This document shows, piece after piece, positions 1-8,452 of a stretch of DNA of 43,018 nucleotides. This stretch comes from Isosphaera sp. GTDB lineage: Bacteria; Planctomycetota; Planctomycetia; Gemmatales; Gemmataceae. Under the pieces are notes generated by a model that was not told where the DNA came from, did not search any database, and saw only the letters and a list, made by a program, of their open reading frames with translations. Positions within the stretch are counted from its first letter, which is position 1, and the number at the start of each line of letters is the position of its first letter. The DNA lies in the NCBI GenBank assembly GCA_013822345.1, contig PNKH01000070.1, forward strand, positions 1 to 43,018, in the 5' to 3' direction. The position numbers and the translations under genes are program-made.

Positions 1-7
1 CCCCGGG

Positions 8-3000
8 TCACTCGATCAGGACGACCGACACCCCGGACTGGAAGATCCGCTCCATGCAGCTCTTCAGCCCGTCGATCCGCTCCTGGAAGCTGCCGGTGAT
101 GATCTGCTGCGGCGGCAGGGTGGTGGCCCCGGACGGCCCGGTCCCGCCGGCGAACGCCACGTCCGCCAGGAACTTCAGGGCGTCGTCCTGGAACGCCGGC
201 TGGGTGGTGTAGATGGCGGTGTCGAACAGGTCCCCGAAGGCGACCGGGTACACCTTGGCCGGGGCGTTCGGCAGGCTCAGCCCGCTGTCCCCGGACGTCC
301 CGTCGGACATCGTCTTGGTGATCTGGGTCGCCACCTTGACCGCCTCGGAGGTGCTCGACGGGTGCCCGTTCCCCTGGTTCCCGCTCGACCACCCCGAGGT
401 CACGTAGTAGCTGTTGTACCCGAGCGGCTCCGGCTCCATCGTCTGGACCGTCGCGCTCTTGCCCCGCCAGGTGTTCGGCACCCCGTCCGTCTCCAGGATC
501 ACCGTCTTGGCCGCCCCGCGCCGCCCCTGCACCCGCTTCGGCGGGGTGCCGACGAACGTGATGTACTGGCCCGGCAGGTTGGCCGACGGGGACAGCAGGT
601 TGTATGCGTACGCCAGCCCGGTGTTCGGGTCGGTGCTCCCGTTCGCGTTCGGGATGATGTCGCCGGACACCGAGGAGAAGCTGGAGTTGTACGGCCGGAT
701 CTCGGACGTGGTGTCCCCGGCGTTGATCGCGCCGAGCAGCGTCTTCGGGTAGAACAGGGCGTTCTTCAGGGCGGTGTAGTCCTGCCCGAGGGGGACGCGG
801 ATGTCGTTGTAGTGGTTCCCGGCGAACATCACCATCCCGACGTAGTCGTTCGGGTGGTTGTTCCGCACGTCGTCGATGACCGACGACAGCCCGGCCTTGA
901 GCTGCCAGCACTGGGCCTCGTAGCACGTCCCCGGGAGCCAGTTCGACGCCGCCCCGAGGAAGTCCATCATCGACAGCGGGCCGAACCAGAAGTGGAGCCG
1001 CGGCCGGTTCGGGCTGTCGGTGTACACCATGTACGGCCGCCGCCCGGTCGTCTCCCACGGGAACATGAACGACCCGAGGTCGTTCTGGAACAGGGACCGG
1101 CCGACCCCGCCGGAGGACGCGTCCCCGCTGCCGTACAGGAAGGCGCTGTTGTTGTACGTCCCGATCCCGAACACGAAGTCGATGTACCGCTTCCAGAACA
1201 CCCGGTCGAGCAGGGCCTGGCCGGTCACCCCGGCCGTCGTCACGTCGTCCGGGATCGAGCTGTAGTACAGCACCCGCCCGGCCCGCAGGTTCGGCGGCAG
1301 GGTCTGCGGCCCGGTCTTCAGCCACCTCAGCACCGCCGGGTAGTTGACCTGGTAGTTCTCCGTCGTCTGGTTGGTGATCGTGTCGGTGGTGGTGCTCGCC
1401 GGGCTCAGCGTCACGCTGTTCCTCTGGATCGACCGGCCGCCGCTCGTCCCGTCGGCCAGGGTCATCCCGCTGGCGTTCCGGAACAGGGCCTCGTTCACCC
1501 CGTCGGACGAGTTGGTCCCGCTGTTCCACGGGCCGTTGTCCGCCTGCGGGTCGAACGCCCCGCCGGTGGACGAGGTGATGGTCGTCGACCCGTAGCCCGA
1601 GGTCGGGGTGCTGCGGGTGCGGGTGGCGGTCGCCCCGGTCACCCGGACGAAGAACCGCCGCCGCCAGTCGCACATCGGCCGGCCGGAGGTGTCGAACGAC
1701 GGCCGGGTCGCGCTCGGGCTGGTGACGTCGGCGGCCGGGTCGAACCGCGGGTCCGGCGGCCAGGCGTAGAACGTCTTCCCCCAGTACCCCGGCCCCATCG
1801 AGTACGACTGGTACAGGTCGGCCAGGGGGACGAAGATGTTGCCGACGTTGGTCGCGAAGTACACGGTCGGGTCCAGCGGCCCGCCGGTCCCGCGCTGGGT
1901 GCGGTACTTGCCGATGTCCAGGTCGTACCCGAACGTCTCCCACACCGGGTCGCGGAAGTTCCCCCAGTCGGCCGCGAACCCGCTCGGCGGGGTGGTGTAC
2001 CCGAGCAGGTCGGCGGCGTGGAACGCGGCCCGGGTGCCGGCGGTCGCGGTCGCCCAGCTGGTCTGCGTCTTGTTGATCGTCCCGTCCCCGCGCCGCCACC
2101 GGTCCCCGACGTAGTTCGTCCCGGTCATCGTCCCGAACGTGTCCGGGGCCGGGGTCGGGCCGTTGGTCCGGGTCGTGTCGAACGCGTTGTACGACCCGAA
2201 GTTGTACGTCGGGGGCACGTAGTTGGCCGAGTCCCCCGGGGTCTCGGCCGACGCCGGGATGTTGTGGAACGCGTTCCTCAGGACGGACGGGCTGGGGAGC
2301 GGGAAGGCGACGGCGGCCGGGTTCGAGACGTTCACCGGGTCGTAGAAGAAGTTGCGGACGATGGGCGGGCCGTTCCGGGTGGCGATGGTGTAGTTGTTCC
2401 GGGCGATCGCCTCCCCGCTGCCGTTGGTCCCGTTCGCGGTGGACCGCAGGTTGGCCTGGGTGTTGGCGTAGTGCCCGAACGCCGGGACCAGGTTGTCCGG
2501 GTTCTGGGACCGGTTGTTGAAGTTGAACGTGCTCCCGAACGCCATGCTCCCGGTCATGTCGATGGCGAACGCCACGTCCCGGGGGCGGTACACGGCGGTC
2601 GCCACCGCCCCGGTCGGCATGGCGGTCACCCCGAACACCTTCATGAAGTACGTCGGCTGGGTGACCGCCAGGGTCACCCGCATGGCGGTCCACGACCCGG
2701 TCTCCGGGGTCGCGGCGGTGTTGCTCGTGACGTCCGTCCAGGTGGCGACCCGGAACTGCTCGGTGTCGGGGTCGTACAGGTACTGCCCGACCTCGATCTT
2801 CTGCACCTGGGCCTCGGTGAACGGCCCGCTCAGGTGGGTGTTCGCCTGGGCCGCGGTGGACGCCGCCGGGACGGCCATCGCCAGGTTCGAGTTGGCCACC
2901 CCCGGCTTGTTGTTCAGCGTCCGGCACCCGACCAGGGCGGCCACGTCCGCCCCGTTCTGGCACTCGGTCCGGGACACCGCGAGCATCCCCAGGTCGACCG

Positions 3001-3097
3001 CCAGGGCGACGAACCCGAACAGCCCGATCAGGCACAGGGCCAGGATCGGCAGGACGGTGCCCGGCCGGGCCGGGGGGCCGAGACGTGCGGTCCGCAT
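8..3097 (-). CDS. TadG-like pilus-assembly protein with von Willebrand A domain
   Basis: The 1029-residue product has one N-terminal membrane segment (about residues 15-38), followed by the Cys/Ala-rich stretch typical of TadE/TadG proteins, where a helix of this kind anchors Flp pilus-associated proteins facing outward. A von Willebrand A core begins near residue 174, with D180, T182 and S184 as a DxTxS variant of the metal-binding MIDAS motif. A later ETDGVPN segment fits a second MIDAS loop. Between the two lies a long Asn/Ser/Thr/Tyr-rich insertion, which makes it much longer than usual TadG proteins. No tad cluster genes are next to it. The next gene downstream would lie off the left edge. 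Planctomycetes carry many orphan proteins of this type. Family assignment is fairly sure; a role in pilus assembly is not shown. Confidence 0.8.
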   Translation of the reverse strand: MRTARLGPPARPGTVLPILALCLIGLFGFVALAVDLGMLAVSRTECQNGADVAALVGCRTLNNKPGVANSNLAMAVPAASTAAQANTHLSGPFTEAQVQKIEVGQYLYDPDTEQFRVATWTDVTSNTAATPETGSWTAMRVTLAVTQPTYFMKVFGVTAMPTGAVATAVYRPRDVAFAIDMTGSMAFGSTFNFNNRSQNPDNLVPAFGHYANTQANLRSTANGTNGSGEAIARNNYTIATRNGPPIVRNFFYDPVNVSNPAAVAFPLPSPSVLRNAFHNIPASAETPGDSANYVPPTYNFGSYNAFDTTRTNGPTPAPDTFGTMTGTNYVGDRWRRGDGTINKTQTSWATATAGTRAAFHAADLLGYTTPPSGFAADWGNFRDPVWETFGYDLDIGKYRTQRGTGGPLDPTVYFATNVGNIFVPLADLYQSYSMGPGYWGKTFYAWPPDPRFDPAADVTSPSATRPSFDTSGRPMCDWRRRFFVRVTGATATRTRSTPTSGYGSTTITSSTGGAFDPQADNGPWNSGTNSSDGVNEALFRNASGMTLADGTSGGRSIQRNSVTLSPASTTTDTITNQTTENYQVNYPAVLRWLKTGPQTLPPNLRAGRVLYYSSIPDDVTTAGVTGQALLDRVFWKRYIDFVFGIGTYNNSAFLYGSGDASSGGVGRSLFQNDLGSFMFPWETTGRRPYMVYTDSPNRPRLHFWFGPLSMMDFLGAASNWLPGTCYEAQCWQLKAGLSSVIDDVRNNHPNDYVGMVMFAGNHYNDIRVPLGQDYTALKNALFYPKTLLGAINAGDTTSEIRPYNSSFSSVSGDIIPNANGSTDPNTGLAYAYNLLSPSANLPGQYITFVGTPPKRVQGRRGAAKTVILETDGVPNTWRGKSATVQTMEPEPLGYNSYYVTSGWSSGNQGNGHPSSTSEAVKVATQITKTMSDGTSGDSGLSLPNAPAKVYPVAFGDLFDTAIYTTQPAFQDDALKFLADVAFAGGTGPSGATTLPPQQIITGSFQERIDGLKSCMERIFQSGVSVVLIE

Positions 3098-3288
3098 GGG
3101 GGTGCTCCCGGCCGGCGCGGAAGGGCGTGCCGGCCCGCAGACGGGGTTACGGGTCTACGGGAGCGTAGGTCACGGACGGGGGAACGGGGGGCGGGGGGCC
3201 GGGGATTGGGCGGAAGAAGTCGGGGCGTGTTGCCGGGCGGAAGCGCGGCGGTGTGGGGTCGGCGGCCGGGTGGTCCGTGCAGGTGGTG

Positions 3289-3461
3289 CCCCTCACCCGG
3301 CTCCGGCGAAGCGCCGGAGCCGACCTCTCCCCAGCGGGGAGAGGTGGGGCTGGTGCGGCTCCTCGAAACGTTGCCGACTCGGCTAGCTTTGGAGGAGGCC
3401 GGAGGCCCCCACCTCTCCCCGCTGGGGAGAGGTCGCCGGCGCCTCGCCGGCGGGTGAGGGG
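3289..3461. repeat. MITE-like nested inverted repeat, copy 1
   Basis: A 173-bp element has ends CCCCTCACCC and GGGTGAGGGG. Inside each end is a short GC hairpin (the left one is GGCTCCGGC / GCCGGAGCC around GAAG). Further in is a 28-nt arm that starts GACCTCTCCCC and reappears as its exact reverse complement before the right end. It lies in the gap between the TadG-like and Clp-N genes, where no gene is supported (3098-3502). A second copy with the same layout is at 6281-6480. Confidence 0.85.
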
Positions 3462-3502
3462 AAACCACCTGCCGAGACCACCGGCAAGCCCAACGCGCCC
3501 GG

Positions 3503-3997
3503 TCACTTCGCCGGGGCGTCCCGCTCGGCGAGGACGGCCAGCTCGGTCAGCTTGGCGGCCGTCACCCCGATCCGCTCGAAGCACTCGGCGACGATGCTGT
3601 TCGGGGTGGTGAACAGGGTGATCAGCAGGTCCATCGGGGTGACCCCGGCCCGGCCGCAGTCCCCGGACCGGCCGTGGGCGTCGCGCAGCAGCCGGATCAC
3701 GTTGTCGGACAGGAACTCGCGGTTCAACAGCAGCGGCGGGACGGGCTCGGCGTTCGGCTGGTGGAAGAGTTCTCGGAACTGGTCGAGCAGGCCGGGCAGG
3801 TCGGCCCCGAGCCGGGACGCCCACTTGAACACCCCGGAGTCGGGGGCGGCGAGCAGGCCCATGAACAGGTGCGGGGTGCGGACGCTGTCCCAGTTGGTGG
3901 CCCGGGTGTGGGCGAGGGCCTCGCGCAACACCCGCGCCGTCGCCTCGTCCAGGATGTCCGGACGGAGTCGGCCGCTGGGCAGGAAGATGTCGTCCAC
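3503..3997 (-). CDS. Clp N-terminal (double Clp-N repeat) domain protein
   Basis: The 164-residue protein consists of an N-terminal domain like those of ClpA/ClpC. It has two Clp-N type helical repeats at about residues 10-75 and 80-155, including the TPHLFMGLL and TPMDLLITLF segments that correspond to the conserved 'T..hLL.aLL' core. No AAA+ ATPase domain follows. Stand-alone Clp-N proteins of this kind are known in actinobacteria and planctomycetes and may act as adaptors or substrate-binding modules for ClpC. The start is a GTG at 3995-3997 without a clear Shine-Dalgarno sequence. Function is inferred from the fold only. Confidence 0.7.
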   Translation of the reverse strand: MDDIFLPSGRLRPDILDEATARVLREALAHTRATNWDSVRTPHLFMGLLAAPDSGVFKWASRLGADLPGLLDQFRELFHQPNAEPVPPLLLNREFLSDNVIRLLRDAHGRSGDCGRAGVTPMDLLITLFTTPNSIVAECFERIGVTAAKLTELAVLAERDAPAK

Positions 3998-4245
3998 GTT
4001 TCGACCCGTTCCCGTCTTACGGAGTCAGGAAAGTCGGAGTCAGAGGCAGCCGTGCACGGTCGTGGGACGGTCCGCGGTTTCCGGGACTGAGGGTGATTAT
4101 GTCGCGCCCCGGTCCGACCCGCAAGCCGGCCCGCGGGCGGTCCCGGCACTTTTTCCTTGCCCGCGTTTCGGTTCCGGCCGAACATGAAGCCGGACCCAGT
4201 TGGCGCAGACCGCGGGACCGTGTGGCGGGTTAGATGGGTTGACGC

Positions 4246-4308
4246 CGGGCCGCCACGGAGGGCGGCCCCTACCAGCCGTTGGTAGGGGCCGCCCTCCGTG
4301 GCGGCCCG
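4246..4308. repeat. Perfect 29-bp inverted repeat with 5-nt loop
   Basis: Arms 4246-4274 and 4280-4308 are exact reverse complements separated by GCCGT. The element lies about 70 nt before the start of the secreted protein gene at 4381. The rest of the gap 3998-4380 shows no gene. As RNA it would form a very stable hairpin. It could be a mobile palindromic repeat or affect expression of the next gene. Confidence 0.9.
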
Positions 4309-4380
4309 CGACGCGCGGCGGGCCGCGGCACGGAAACCGAAACCGCTCGAACTGGGACGGCACCGAACCGGGGGGCTGCG

Positions 4381-5271
4381 ATGCGGCGGGCGTGGTGCGG
4401 GGTGCTGGCGGCGGCCATCCTGGCGTCGGCCGCCGGCCTGGCTGCCGACGAGGTGGTGGTCGTCGACGTGGACGGGAAGGAGACGAAGCTGACCGGGGCC
4501 AAGTTCGGGGCCGGGACCCGCCGGCTGGCGTGGCTCGCCGACCCGAAGGGGGCCACCCCGGACGCCAAGCTCGGGCCGCTGGCGGTCGAGGTCCGGGAGC
4601 CGAACTCGACCACCTTCGCCAAGGGGGTGGTCACCCTCGTCCCGGTCGCCCACCTGGAGGCCGTCCGGTACGACTACGAGAAGCTGTCGGCCGCGTTCAC
4701 CGTCAAGGGGGTGAAGGACCCGCTGTCCGGCACCCTGCAGTACAAGGGGATTAACACCATCGGGGTGTCCGGCACGGCCGACGGGAAGGCGGCGGCGTTC
4801 ACCGCCGGCGCCCTCCAGGCGAAGGGGGCGGTGAAGACCGTCACCTTCCCGGACGCGGTCCCGGTCACCGGCCCGAAGGCCGGCGGGACGAACTGGGCGG
4901 TGCAGATCGTCCAGCCGAAGGCGGAGAACCCGACGGTCGCGGCCCGGAACCTGAAGGTCCTCTACCAGTTCAAGGACGGGACCCAGCACCTGGCCGACGC
5001 CGTCCCGGCCCGGAAGGGGGCGGCCGTCCCGTTCGACGGCAAGCTGACCCGGTTCGAGATGCTGGCGAACGACGAGAACACGAACATCGCGGTCGCCGAG
5101 GTGGAGACCGGGGCCGGGACGGAGAAGGTGGTCGCCATCCCCTTGGCGGTGGAGCACGACGGCAAGGCGGGGGTGGTGGTCGGGCTCGTCGGCGAGGTGG
5201 AGGCCGGGTACAAGCTGTTCCCGCTCCACGCCGTCAAGGTGATCGTCCCGTTCAGCAAGAAGGCGGACTGA
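4381..5271 (+). CDS. Secreted protein of unknown function
   Basis: The 296-residue product starts with a signal peptide (MRR, then an Ala/Leu-rich core ending near AGLAADE), so it is probably exported. The mature part is rich in beta-type segments and Lys/Asp, with no motif I can assign. Fragments such as VVVVDVDGKETKLTGAKF and VAARNLKVLYQFKDG suggest repeated beta-sandwich-like modules. I chose the ATG at 4381 because it gives the signal peptide and follows a G-rich stretch. The frame stays open upstream only through the palindrome at 4246-4308. The gene stands alone, followed by another palindrome and a second secreted-type gene on the same strand. Confidence 0.65.
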   Translation: MRRAWCGVLAAAILASAAGLAADEVVVVDVDGKETKLTGAKFGAGTRRLAWLADPKGATPDAKLGPLAVEVREPNSTTFAKGVVTLVPVAHLEAVRYDYEKLSAAFTVKGVKDPLSGTLQYKGINTIGVSGTADGKAAAFTAGALQAKGAVKTVTFPDAVPVTGPKAGGTNWAVQIVQPKAENPTVAARNLKVLYQFKDGTQHLADAVPARKGAAVPFDGKLTRFEMLANDENTNIAVAEVETGAGTEKVVAIPLAVEHDGKAGVVVGLVGEVEAGYKLFPLHAVKVIVPFSKKAD

Positions 5272-5282
5272 CGGCCTGGAGC

Positions 5283-5325
5283 GCGGCCGTCCCGGCCGCT
5301 CTGAGGCAGCGGCCGGGACGGCCGC
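5283..5325. repeat. Inverted repeat of the GCGGCCGTCCCGGCCGC family, copy 1
   Basis: The 18-nt arms 5283-5300 and 5308-5325 are exact reverse complements with a 7-nt loop. They begin 11 nt after the stop of the preceding gene, so the element could also act as a terminator, although no U-tract follows. A second copy with a longer spacer is at 12209-12305. Flanking bases are shared too (GGAGC before, GGTCC after). Confidence 0.85.
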
Positions 5326-5347
5326 GGTCCCGGGCACGGAGGGCGTC

Positions 5348-5905
5348 ATGCGCGAGGTGTTGGCGGGGTGGGTGGCGGTCGTCGCCGTCGCGCCCGGGTC
5401 GGGACGGGAGCCCGAGCCGGCCCCCCCGCCGCGGGCCGTCGCCCCGGACGCGACCGCCGCCCAGCGGCTGCGGTGGGTGCTGCGGTTCCAGGTCACGTCC
5501 GGCAAGGAGTACGTCGAGCAGCTGGCCGCGGTCGGCGGGCAGGTCCTCGTCCCGGTCCCGCCGAAGGGCGAAAAGCTCATCCTGGTGGAAGACCTGAAGA
5601 AGCCCGGCGGCCGGCGGGAGGCGACCGACAAGGATCTGGAGCGGTTGCGGGGGCACATGCGGTTCACCGACGCCCGGCGGGAGGTGGCCGAGTCCGTGGC
5701 CGAGGCGCTCGGCCTCGACTTCAAGCCGGCCGCGTTCCAAGCCTGCTTCCCGAAGGCGTTCGAGGACGAGTTGGCGAGGAAGGAGCAGGCGTACCGGAAC
5801 CGCCGGGTGGAGGACATCGAGCGGACGGTGTTCCGTGTCGCCTTCGAGGACGGGAAGTGCGTGATCACGGTGGTCGAGCAGACGGTGCAGGACGGTCGGC
5901 CGTGA
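5348..5905 (+). CDS. Hypothetical protein with N-terminal hydrophobic leader
   Basis: The 185-residue product begins with a short hydrophobic stretch (residues 3-16) that may be a signal peptide, then a Pro-rich linker. The remainder is soluble, with charged helices near the C-terminus (RKEQAYRNRRVEDIERTVF). I do not recognise the family. Sequence such as TAAQRLRWVLRFQVTSGKEY and GEKLILVEDLKKPGGRRE resembles uncharacterised planctomycete proteins of the SLA1/SHD1-poor type, without a decisive motif. It is on the same strand as the secreted gene before it but separated by a palindrome, so co-transcription is uncertain. Confidence 0.55.
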   Translation: MREVLAGWVAVVAVAPGSGREPEPAPPPRAVAPDATAAQRLRWVLRFQVTSGKEYVEQLAAVGGQVLVPVPPKGEKLILVEDLKKPGGRREATDKDLERLRGHMRFTDARREVAESVAEALGLDFKPAAFQACFPKAFEDELARKEQAYRNRRVEDIERTVFRVAFEDGKCVITVVEQTVQDGRP

Positions 5906-6052
5906 CCCCTTGCCCTCGGCCCACCGGCCGGTTACCCTTTCCCTCGTTCCCGCGGGTCGGTCTAGCTCGCTGTCCTGCAGCAGGACGATGTTGCGTCGTC
6001 CGAGAGCACTCCGTCCGACACCGCCCGGGGAGGGCTGTTCCAGCACCGCTGT

Positions 6053-6137
6053 CGGCAAGTTCTTGGCCAACGGCGACACGTGCTGGACCGACCCCGCCGG
6101 TCGTGGTCACGTGTCGCCGTTGGCCAAGAACTTGCCG
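6053..6137. repeat. Perfect 30-bp inverted repeat with 25-nt loop
   Basis: Arms 6053-6082 and 6108-6137 are exact reverse complements. The element belongs to a 624-nt gene-free stretch (5906-6529), which also holds the 200-bp repeat at 6281-6480 and a small GTCCTGC/GCAGGAC palindrome near 5972. Each arm contains TTGGCCAA, itself a palindrome. Confidence 0.9.
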
Positions 6138-6280
6138 GCGGTGCCGCGAGCCCTCCGCGGCCACAGGTCGAGAAGTAGACGCCGCAGGAACGCGAGCGGG
6201 CCGGGGTTTCCCCCGGCCCGCGTCGTTGGCGTGGCGACGGACCCGGGTGCGACAGGCCGCCGGCCGACTCCGGAGCTTTC

Positions 6281-6480
6281 CCCCTCACCCGCCGGCCGGG
6301 GCGAAGCGCCCCGGCCGGCGACCTCTCCCCCAAGTCTGGGGGAGAGGTGGGGTGGTGCGGCCCCCTCCCCACGCACCCGACCCGGTCGGCAACCGAGGAG
6401 ACCGGGGTCCCCACCTCTCCCCCGTACTCGGGGGAGAGGTCGGCCCGCCACGCGCCCCGCGGGGCGGGCCGGGTGAGGGG
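6281..6480. repeat. MITE-like nested inverted repeat, copy 2
   Basis: The element has the same layout as 3289-3461: CCCCTCACCC / GGGTGAGGGG ends, an inner GC hairpin around GAAGC, then ACCTCTCCCCC arms facing each other around a central spacer of about 60 nt. The hairpin and spacer sequences differ from copy 1 while the CTCTCCC and CTCACCC blocks are kept. This argues that the blocks are what is conserved. Confidence 0.85.
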
Positions 6481-6529
6481 GCGGCCTGACGTGACCCGGG
6501 GCGGGCTCGGCGGCACCGCTCGCCCGCAC

Positions 6530-8200
6530 CTACTCGATCACGATTACCCGGGTGGCGGCCGGGTCGTCCGGGTCGACGATCACCAGGCGGCCGCGGAACT
6601 TCCCGGCCAGCCACTTCCGCAGGTCGGCGTCGGGCACCGGCAGCCCGGTCCACGGGTAGTCCCCGGCCGGGGTCCGGCCGGAGTACCCGTTCACCACCGG
6701 GACGTTCGCCCGCAGCCCGGCCCACATCCCCAGCACCTCCCCGTACACCGTCTCCATTTTCGTCCCGGTCGTGTCGGTGTATCGCGGGACGACGTACCCG
6801 ATGTCGCCCTTCCGCAGCTCCGCCGCCGCCCGGTCGACCACCGTGTAGAAGTCCGCCTTGTCGAAGCTCGGCGGGTCGTACCCGACCTGCTCCGCGACGC
6901 ACCACGCCGCGACCGCCCCGAGCGCCGCCGCCCGCACCCCCGGCCGCAGCCGCCCGGTGACCCGGGCGAGCCAGACGACCGCCCCGAGGGTGCCGAACAG
7001 GTACACGGTGACGTACACCCGGGAGACGCACCGGATCGCGTGGCCGCCCGGGGCGTGCCGGACCACCGCCCACGGGGACGTGTCCCCGACCCGGAGGGTG
7101 ACGACCACCCACAGCCCGGCCGCCAGGAGGGCGGCGAGGATCACCCCGTGCTCGGGCGGCCGGCCGCGGCGGGCGGCGGTGGCGAGGAGGTGGGCGGTCG
7201 CGGCCAGCATCAGGGCGTACAGCCCGAACCCGCAGAACAACCAGTTCTCGTTCACCACCCGGGCCCGGCCCGGGGAGACGACCGGCTCCCAGACCGTCCC
7301 GGGCACCCCGGTCAGCCACGCCTCGGTGGTCGGCAGGAACGGCAGGCACTCCTCGTACCCGCGCATCAGCCCCCAGTTGACGACGAAGTACGGGACGTAG
7401 GCGAGGATCATGGCGGCCGCCCACCCGCCGAGGATCAGGGCCACCCGCCCGGTCCGGGCCCACGCCAGCCGCAGCGCCGCGGCCCACCCGCCCGGACGCA
7501 GGGCAAGGGCCAGGACGAGGAACGTCAGGAGCCCGGAGACCAGGAACCACCCGGAGTTGACGCACGTCACCGCCTGGCCGAACTCCGCCGCCGCCATCCG
7601 GTTCAGGTGCCGGAGCGGGTCGCCGGGGCCGTCCGAGCCGGAAGTGGGCGAGCCGGGAGCGTCAGCGACCGGAGTTCGGACGGTCAGGACGAACATCCAG
7701 GCGTGGTACGCGGCGAGCGGCATGAGGAACCGCGGGATCATCTGCTGGTGCTTGACCTGGTCGATCTGGATCAGCGAGAACGCCCACAGGTACCCGCCGA
7801 GGGCGGCCAGCAGGTGCGGCCCGCGGAGCCACCGGACGGCGAGGGCGAAGGCGGCGAAGTTCAGCCCGGTGAGGACGATCTGCCACCACTGGTAGGCGTG
7901 GTCGTACGGGACGCCGGCGAGGCGGAGGGCCCAGTACACGGGGGCGGCGCCGAACAGGTGCTCGGAGTACCAGAGGGTGTTCGGCTCGGGGTGGAAGCAC
8001 GGCGGGGTGGACACGGTGCCGCGGTAGTCGCGGCCGGCGACGACCTTCCAGGAATGCTCGAGGATGTAGTGGTTGAGCATCCCGTCGCCGCGCTCGGTCT
8101 GGGCGCGGGCGAACCCGGACTCCCACGTCGGGCGGAAGGTGAGGAACAGCCCGCCGGCGAGGGCGGCGGCGTAGAGGAGCAGGGGGGCAGTGGTGCGCAT
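6530..8200 (-). CDS. Polytopic membrane protein, GT-C/YfhO-like
   Basis: The 556-residue integral membrane protein has roughly ten or more hydrophobic segments (for example residues 5-20, about 105-125, 205-225, 240-262, 300-320, 330-352, 375-410). The C-terminal soluble part, about 110 residues, contains IGYVVPRYTDTTGTKMETVY and PVVNGYSGRTP. The layout, with an early extracytoplasmic loop rich in aromatic and acidic residues and a C-terminal soluble tail, fits the GT-C superfamily of lipid-linked-sugar glycosyltransferases or YfhO-like proteins common in planctomycetes. I see no diagnostic DxD that settles the donor or acceptor. It is transcribed alone and leftward. Its start at 8198-8200 is an ATG followed by a typical positive-then-hydrophobic N-terminus. 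Confidence 0.65.
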   Translation of the reverse strand: MRTTAPLLLYAAALAGGLFLTFRPTWESGFARAQTERGDGMLNHYILEHSWKVVAGRDYRGTVSTPPCFHPEPNTLWYSEHLFGAAPVYWALRLAGVPYDHAYQWWQIVLTGLNFAAFALAVRWLRGPHLLAALGGYLWAFSLIQIDQVKHQQMIPRFLMPLAAYHAWMFVLTVRTPVADAPGSPTSGSDGPGDPLRHLNRMAAAEFGQAVTCVNSGWFLVSGLLTFLVLALALRPGGWAAALRLAWARTGRVALILGGWAAAMILAYVPYFVVNWGLMRGYEECLPFLPTTEAWLTGVPGTVWEPVVSPGRARVVNENWLFCGFGLYALMLAATAHLLATAARRGRPPEHGVILAALLAAGLWVVVTLRVGDTSPWAVVRHAPGGHAIRCVSRVYVTVYLFGTLGAVVWLARVTGRLRPGVRAAALGAVAAWCVAEQVGYDPPSFDKADFYTVVDRAAAELRKGDIGYVVPRYTDTTGTKMETVYGEVLGMWAGLRANVPVVNGYSGRTPAGDYPWTGLPVPDADLRKWLAGKFRGRLVIVDPDDPAATRVIVIE

Positions 8201-8245
8201 GGGGACGGGTGTACGGACCGGCCCCCCCGGCGGACACGCGGCCGG

Positions 8246-8452
8246 TCAGGCGGCCCCGGCGCCGGGCCGGGTCGGCATCGTCTGGAGCAGCGCCCGGAGG
8301 ACCGCGTTCACCGCGTCCGACTGCTGGAACGCGGCCGCCACCTCCGGGTCGAGCACGACCAGCCGGCCGCCCTTCTTGAGGGCGGCGGCGAACCGGTTCG
8401 GCTTGGCCTGGCGGTAGTCGAACTGGTACTCGTCCCGCAACTCGTCGCTCAC
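8246..8452 (-). CDS. BrnA-like antitoxin
   Basis: A 68-residue protein begins with GTG at 8450-8452. It reads VSDELRDEYQFDYRQAKPNR at its N-terminus, the 'DELR.EYDf..akpNRFA' signature of small antitoxins partnered with BrnT-type toxins. The second part (GGRLVVLDPEVAAAFQQSDAVNAVL) would carry the DNA-binding or dimerisation helix. The start codon overlaps the toxin stop (GTGA), so translation is probably coupled. Family knowledge: BrnA neutralises BrnT and represses the operon. The exact antitoxin subfamily is less certain than the pairing. Confidence 0.75.
   Translation of the reverse strand: MSDELRDEYQFDYRQAKPNRFAAALKKGGRLVVLDPEVAAAFQQSDAVNAVLRALLQTMPTRPGAGAA

Noticed and set aside
362-3457. 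A 1031-residue open frame opposite the TadG-like gene
   Set aside because: It is Arg/Pro/Gly-rich, has no domain and is the usual antisense shadow of a GC-rich gene with an intact VWA protein on the other strand.
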